Part shown: positions 5,927 to 6,020 of the stretch, piece after piece
Numbering within the stretch: the first letter of the stretch is position 1
How the letters are laid out: each line of letters begins with the position of its first letter
Source: an uncultured Rikenella sp.
GTDB lineage: Bacteria; Bacteroidota; Bacteroidia; Bacteroidales; Rikenellaceae
Direction: 5' to 3'
Assembly: GCA_910577885.1 (NCBI GenBank)
Contig: CAJTNK010000113.1
Span: 1 to 6,020 of the forward strand
Length of the DNA stretch: 6,020 nt
Made by a program: the position numbers and the translations under genes
The notes under the pieces: generated by a model
Seen by the model: the letters and a program-made list of their open reading frames with translations, nothing else
Told to the model about the DNA's origin: nothing
Database searches by the model: none

Positions 5927-5980
5927 CCCCGGTTCCTCGCTCTGCTTCGGTATAATGTGTAAACGGTTTTAGCGACGGGA

Positions 5981-6020
5981 GGGTACTGTACCTTTTCTGA
6001 AGAAAAGGTACCCAAAAGAC
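5981..6020 (+). repeat. Hairpin element, copy 2 (downstream of rbfA)
   Basis: GGGTACT is followed by a perfect 10-bp stem (GTACCTTTTC, 5988-5997, with GAAAAGGTAC, 6002-6011), a TGAA loop (5998-6001) and CCAAAAGAC to the window edge. Aligned to the minus strand of 168-130, the loop, stem length and tail match, and the two stem differences keep pairing (T-A to A-T at pair 3, T-A to C-G at pair 5). GGGTAC (5981-5986) can also pair with GTACCC (6008-6013), an alternative fold. It starts 54 nt after the rbfA stop. The element may continue past the window. The 54 bases before it (5927-5980) contain no feature I can support. Confidence 0.65.

Noticed and set aside
5951..5956. TATAAT resembling a sigma-70 -10 box after rbfA
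   Set aside because: Bacteroidota primary promoters use TAnnTTTG at -7, and no matching upstream element or downstream gene can be seen before the window ends.
130..6020. The inverted hairpin copies as ends of one large mobile element
   Set aside because: The enclosed genes include rbfA and other ordinary chromosomal genes, there is no transposase or integrase, and each copy is placed relative to its upstream gene rather than to a common unit.

Overview
The window looks like chromosomal DNA of a GC-rich member of the Bacteroidota, most likely Alistipes or another Rikenellaceae. This is inferred from the combination of high-GC coding DNA, start codons with little or no Shine-Dalgarno sequence, two matches to the Bacteroidota -7 promoter box (TAnnTTTG), a serine-type sulfatase, a NimA-like flavoprotein and a TolC-family efflux protein. 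The genus cannot be proven from the sequence alone.

Layout. Positions 1-214 hold no gene but contain three hairpins: a long imperfect one (11-82), a perfect 7-bp one (105-121) and an element built on a perfect 10-bp stem (130-168). A TolC-type outer-membrane efflux gene reads leftwards (215-1516). A compact, AT-rich divergent promoter region (1517-1639) separates it from a rightward gene for a small outer-membrane beta-barrel protein (1640-2392). A GC-rich spacer with weak hairpins follows. Five rightward genes come next: a YhcH/YjgK/YiaL-family sugar anomerase-like protein (2505-2984), a secreted serine-type S1 sulfatase (3013-4596), a small membrane-anchored protein of unknown function (4624-4962), a NimA-like pyridoxamine-phosphate-oxidase-fold protein (4999-5481) and the ribosome maturation factor RbfA (5579-5926). 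The first four are 27-36 bp apart and probably share a transcript. RbfA sits behind a 97-bp gap and may have its own control. The window ends in a hairpin element (5981-6020) that is a diverged copy of the one at 130-168.

How the parts fit. The TolC-like protein and the barrel protein are both envelope proteins expressed from a shared divergent control region. The anomerase-like protein and the sulfatase suggest scavenging of a sulfated host or dietary sugar, although no SusC/SusD pair, glycoside hydrolase or sulfatase-maturating enzyme is present here. The NimA-like protein and RbfA look like housekeeping or stress functions that merely follow.

I see no mobile element, CRISPR array, tRNA or rRNA and no clear new defence or biosynthetic system. 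The most distinctive signals are non-coding: the pair of hairpin elements with compensated stem changes lying 3' of the two outward-facing genes, the long hairpin at 11-82, and the symmetric divergent-promoter palindrome at 1569-1588.
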